NCBI GenBank assembly: GCA_903913365.1
Contig: CAIWKW010000219.1
Span: forward strand, 1-5,607
DNA from: Candidatus Doudnabacteria bacterium
Lineage (GTDB): Bacteria; Patescibacteriota; Doudnabacteria; UBA920
Direction of reading: 5' to 3'
Length of the DNA: 5,607 nt
Positions within the stretch are counted from its first letter, which is position 1. Each line of letters begins with the position of its first letter. The notes under the pieces were generated by a model that saw only the letters and a list, made by a program, of their open reading frames with translations, made no database searches and was not told the origin of the DNA. The translations under genes and the position numbers were made by a program. This document shows, one piece after another, positions 5,579 to 5,607 of the stretch.

Positions 5579-5607
5579 ATTATCTTAATTATAAGGCTTT
5601 TTTAATC

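Overview
The window is an AT-rich bacterial segment with four complete protein genes. All lie on the minus strand, so they read from the right end to the left: a membrane-anchored D-alanyl-D-alanine carboxypeptidase (peptidase S11), mraY, an N-acyl-D-amino-acid deacylase (D-aminoacylase family) and murD. Three act in peptidoglycan synthesis or maturation, and the fourth is a predicted D-amino-acid-releasing enzyme placed between mraY and murD. The style suggests a Candidate Phyla Radiation (Patescibacteria) bacterium. The clues are the MurD P-loop variant GTKGKGTT preceded by TSQTK, the MraY variant NETDGLDGLAGG, compact proteins, poor Shine-Dalgarno signals and many short AT-rich palindromic repeats. 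This placement is an inference from memory of such proteins and was not tested by a search.

Layout, in the direction of transcription. Bases 5447-5607 hold a long imperfect inverted repeat, a TATAAT box and no gene. The carboxypeptidase follows at 5446-4475. A 116-base gap holds a weak hairpin and a good extended -10 promoter, placed so close to mraY (4358-3321) that the message may be leaderless. After a 68-base gap with no convincing terminator comes the deacylase (3252-1687), probably co-transcribed with mraY. A strong intrinsic terminator at 1632-1668 closes that unit. murD (1561-101) has its own promoter, with the same architecture and spacing as the mraY promoter. The murD stop codon sits inside a perfect 30-base palindrome, and the remaining 98 bases carry repeats.

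How the genes fit together: MurD adds D-glutamate to UDP-MurNAc-L-Ala in the cytoplasm, MraY moves the finished UDP-MurNAc-pentapeptide onto undecaprenyl phosphate to make lipid I, and the carboxypeptidase trims the terminal D-Ala of the pentapeptide outside the membrane. The deacylase may recycle or supply D-amino acids for this pathway, but that is a hypothesis from position only.

The most notable feature is inside murD. A 96-bp palindromic repeat with perfect 12-bp terminal inverted repeats lies in frame and adds 32 residues just after the ATP-binding helix without breaking the gene. A second small repeat, a 14-bp exact tandem duplication, lies on the other side of the P-loop codons. murD therefore appears to have absorbed repeat DNA at two or three places, much as Rickettsia palindromic elements sit inside genes.
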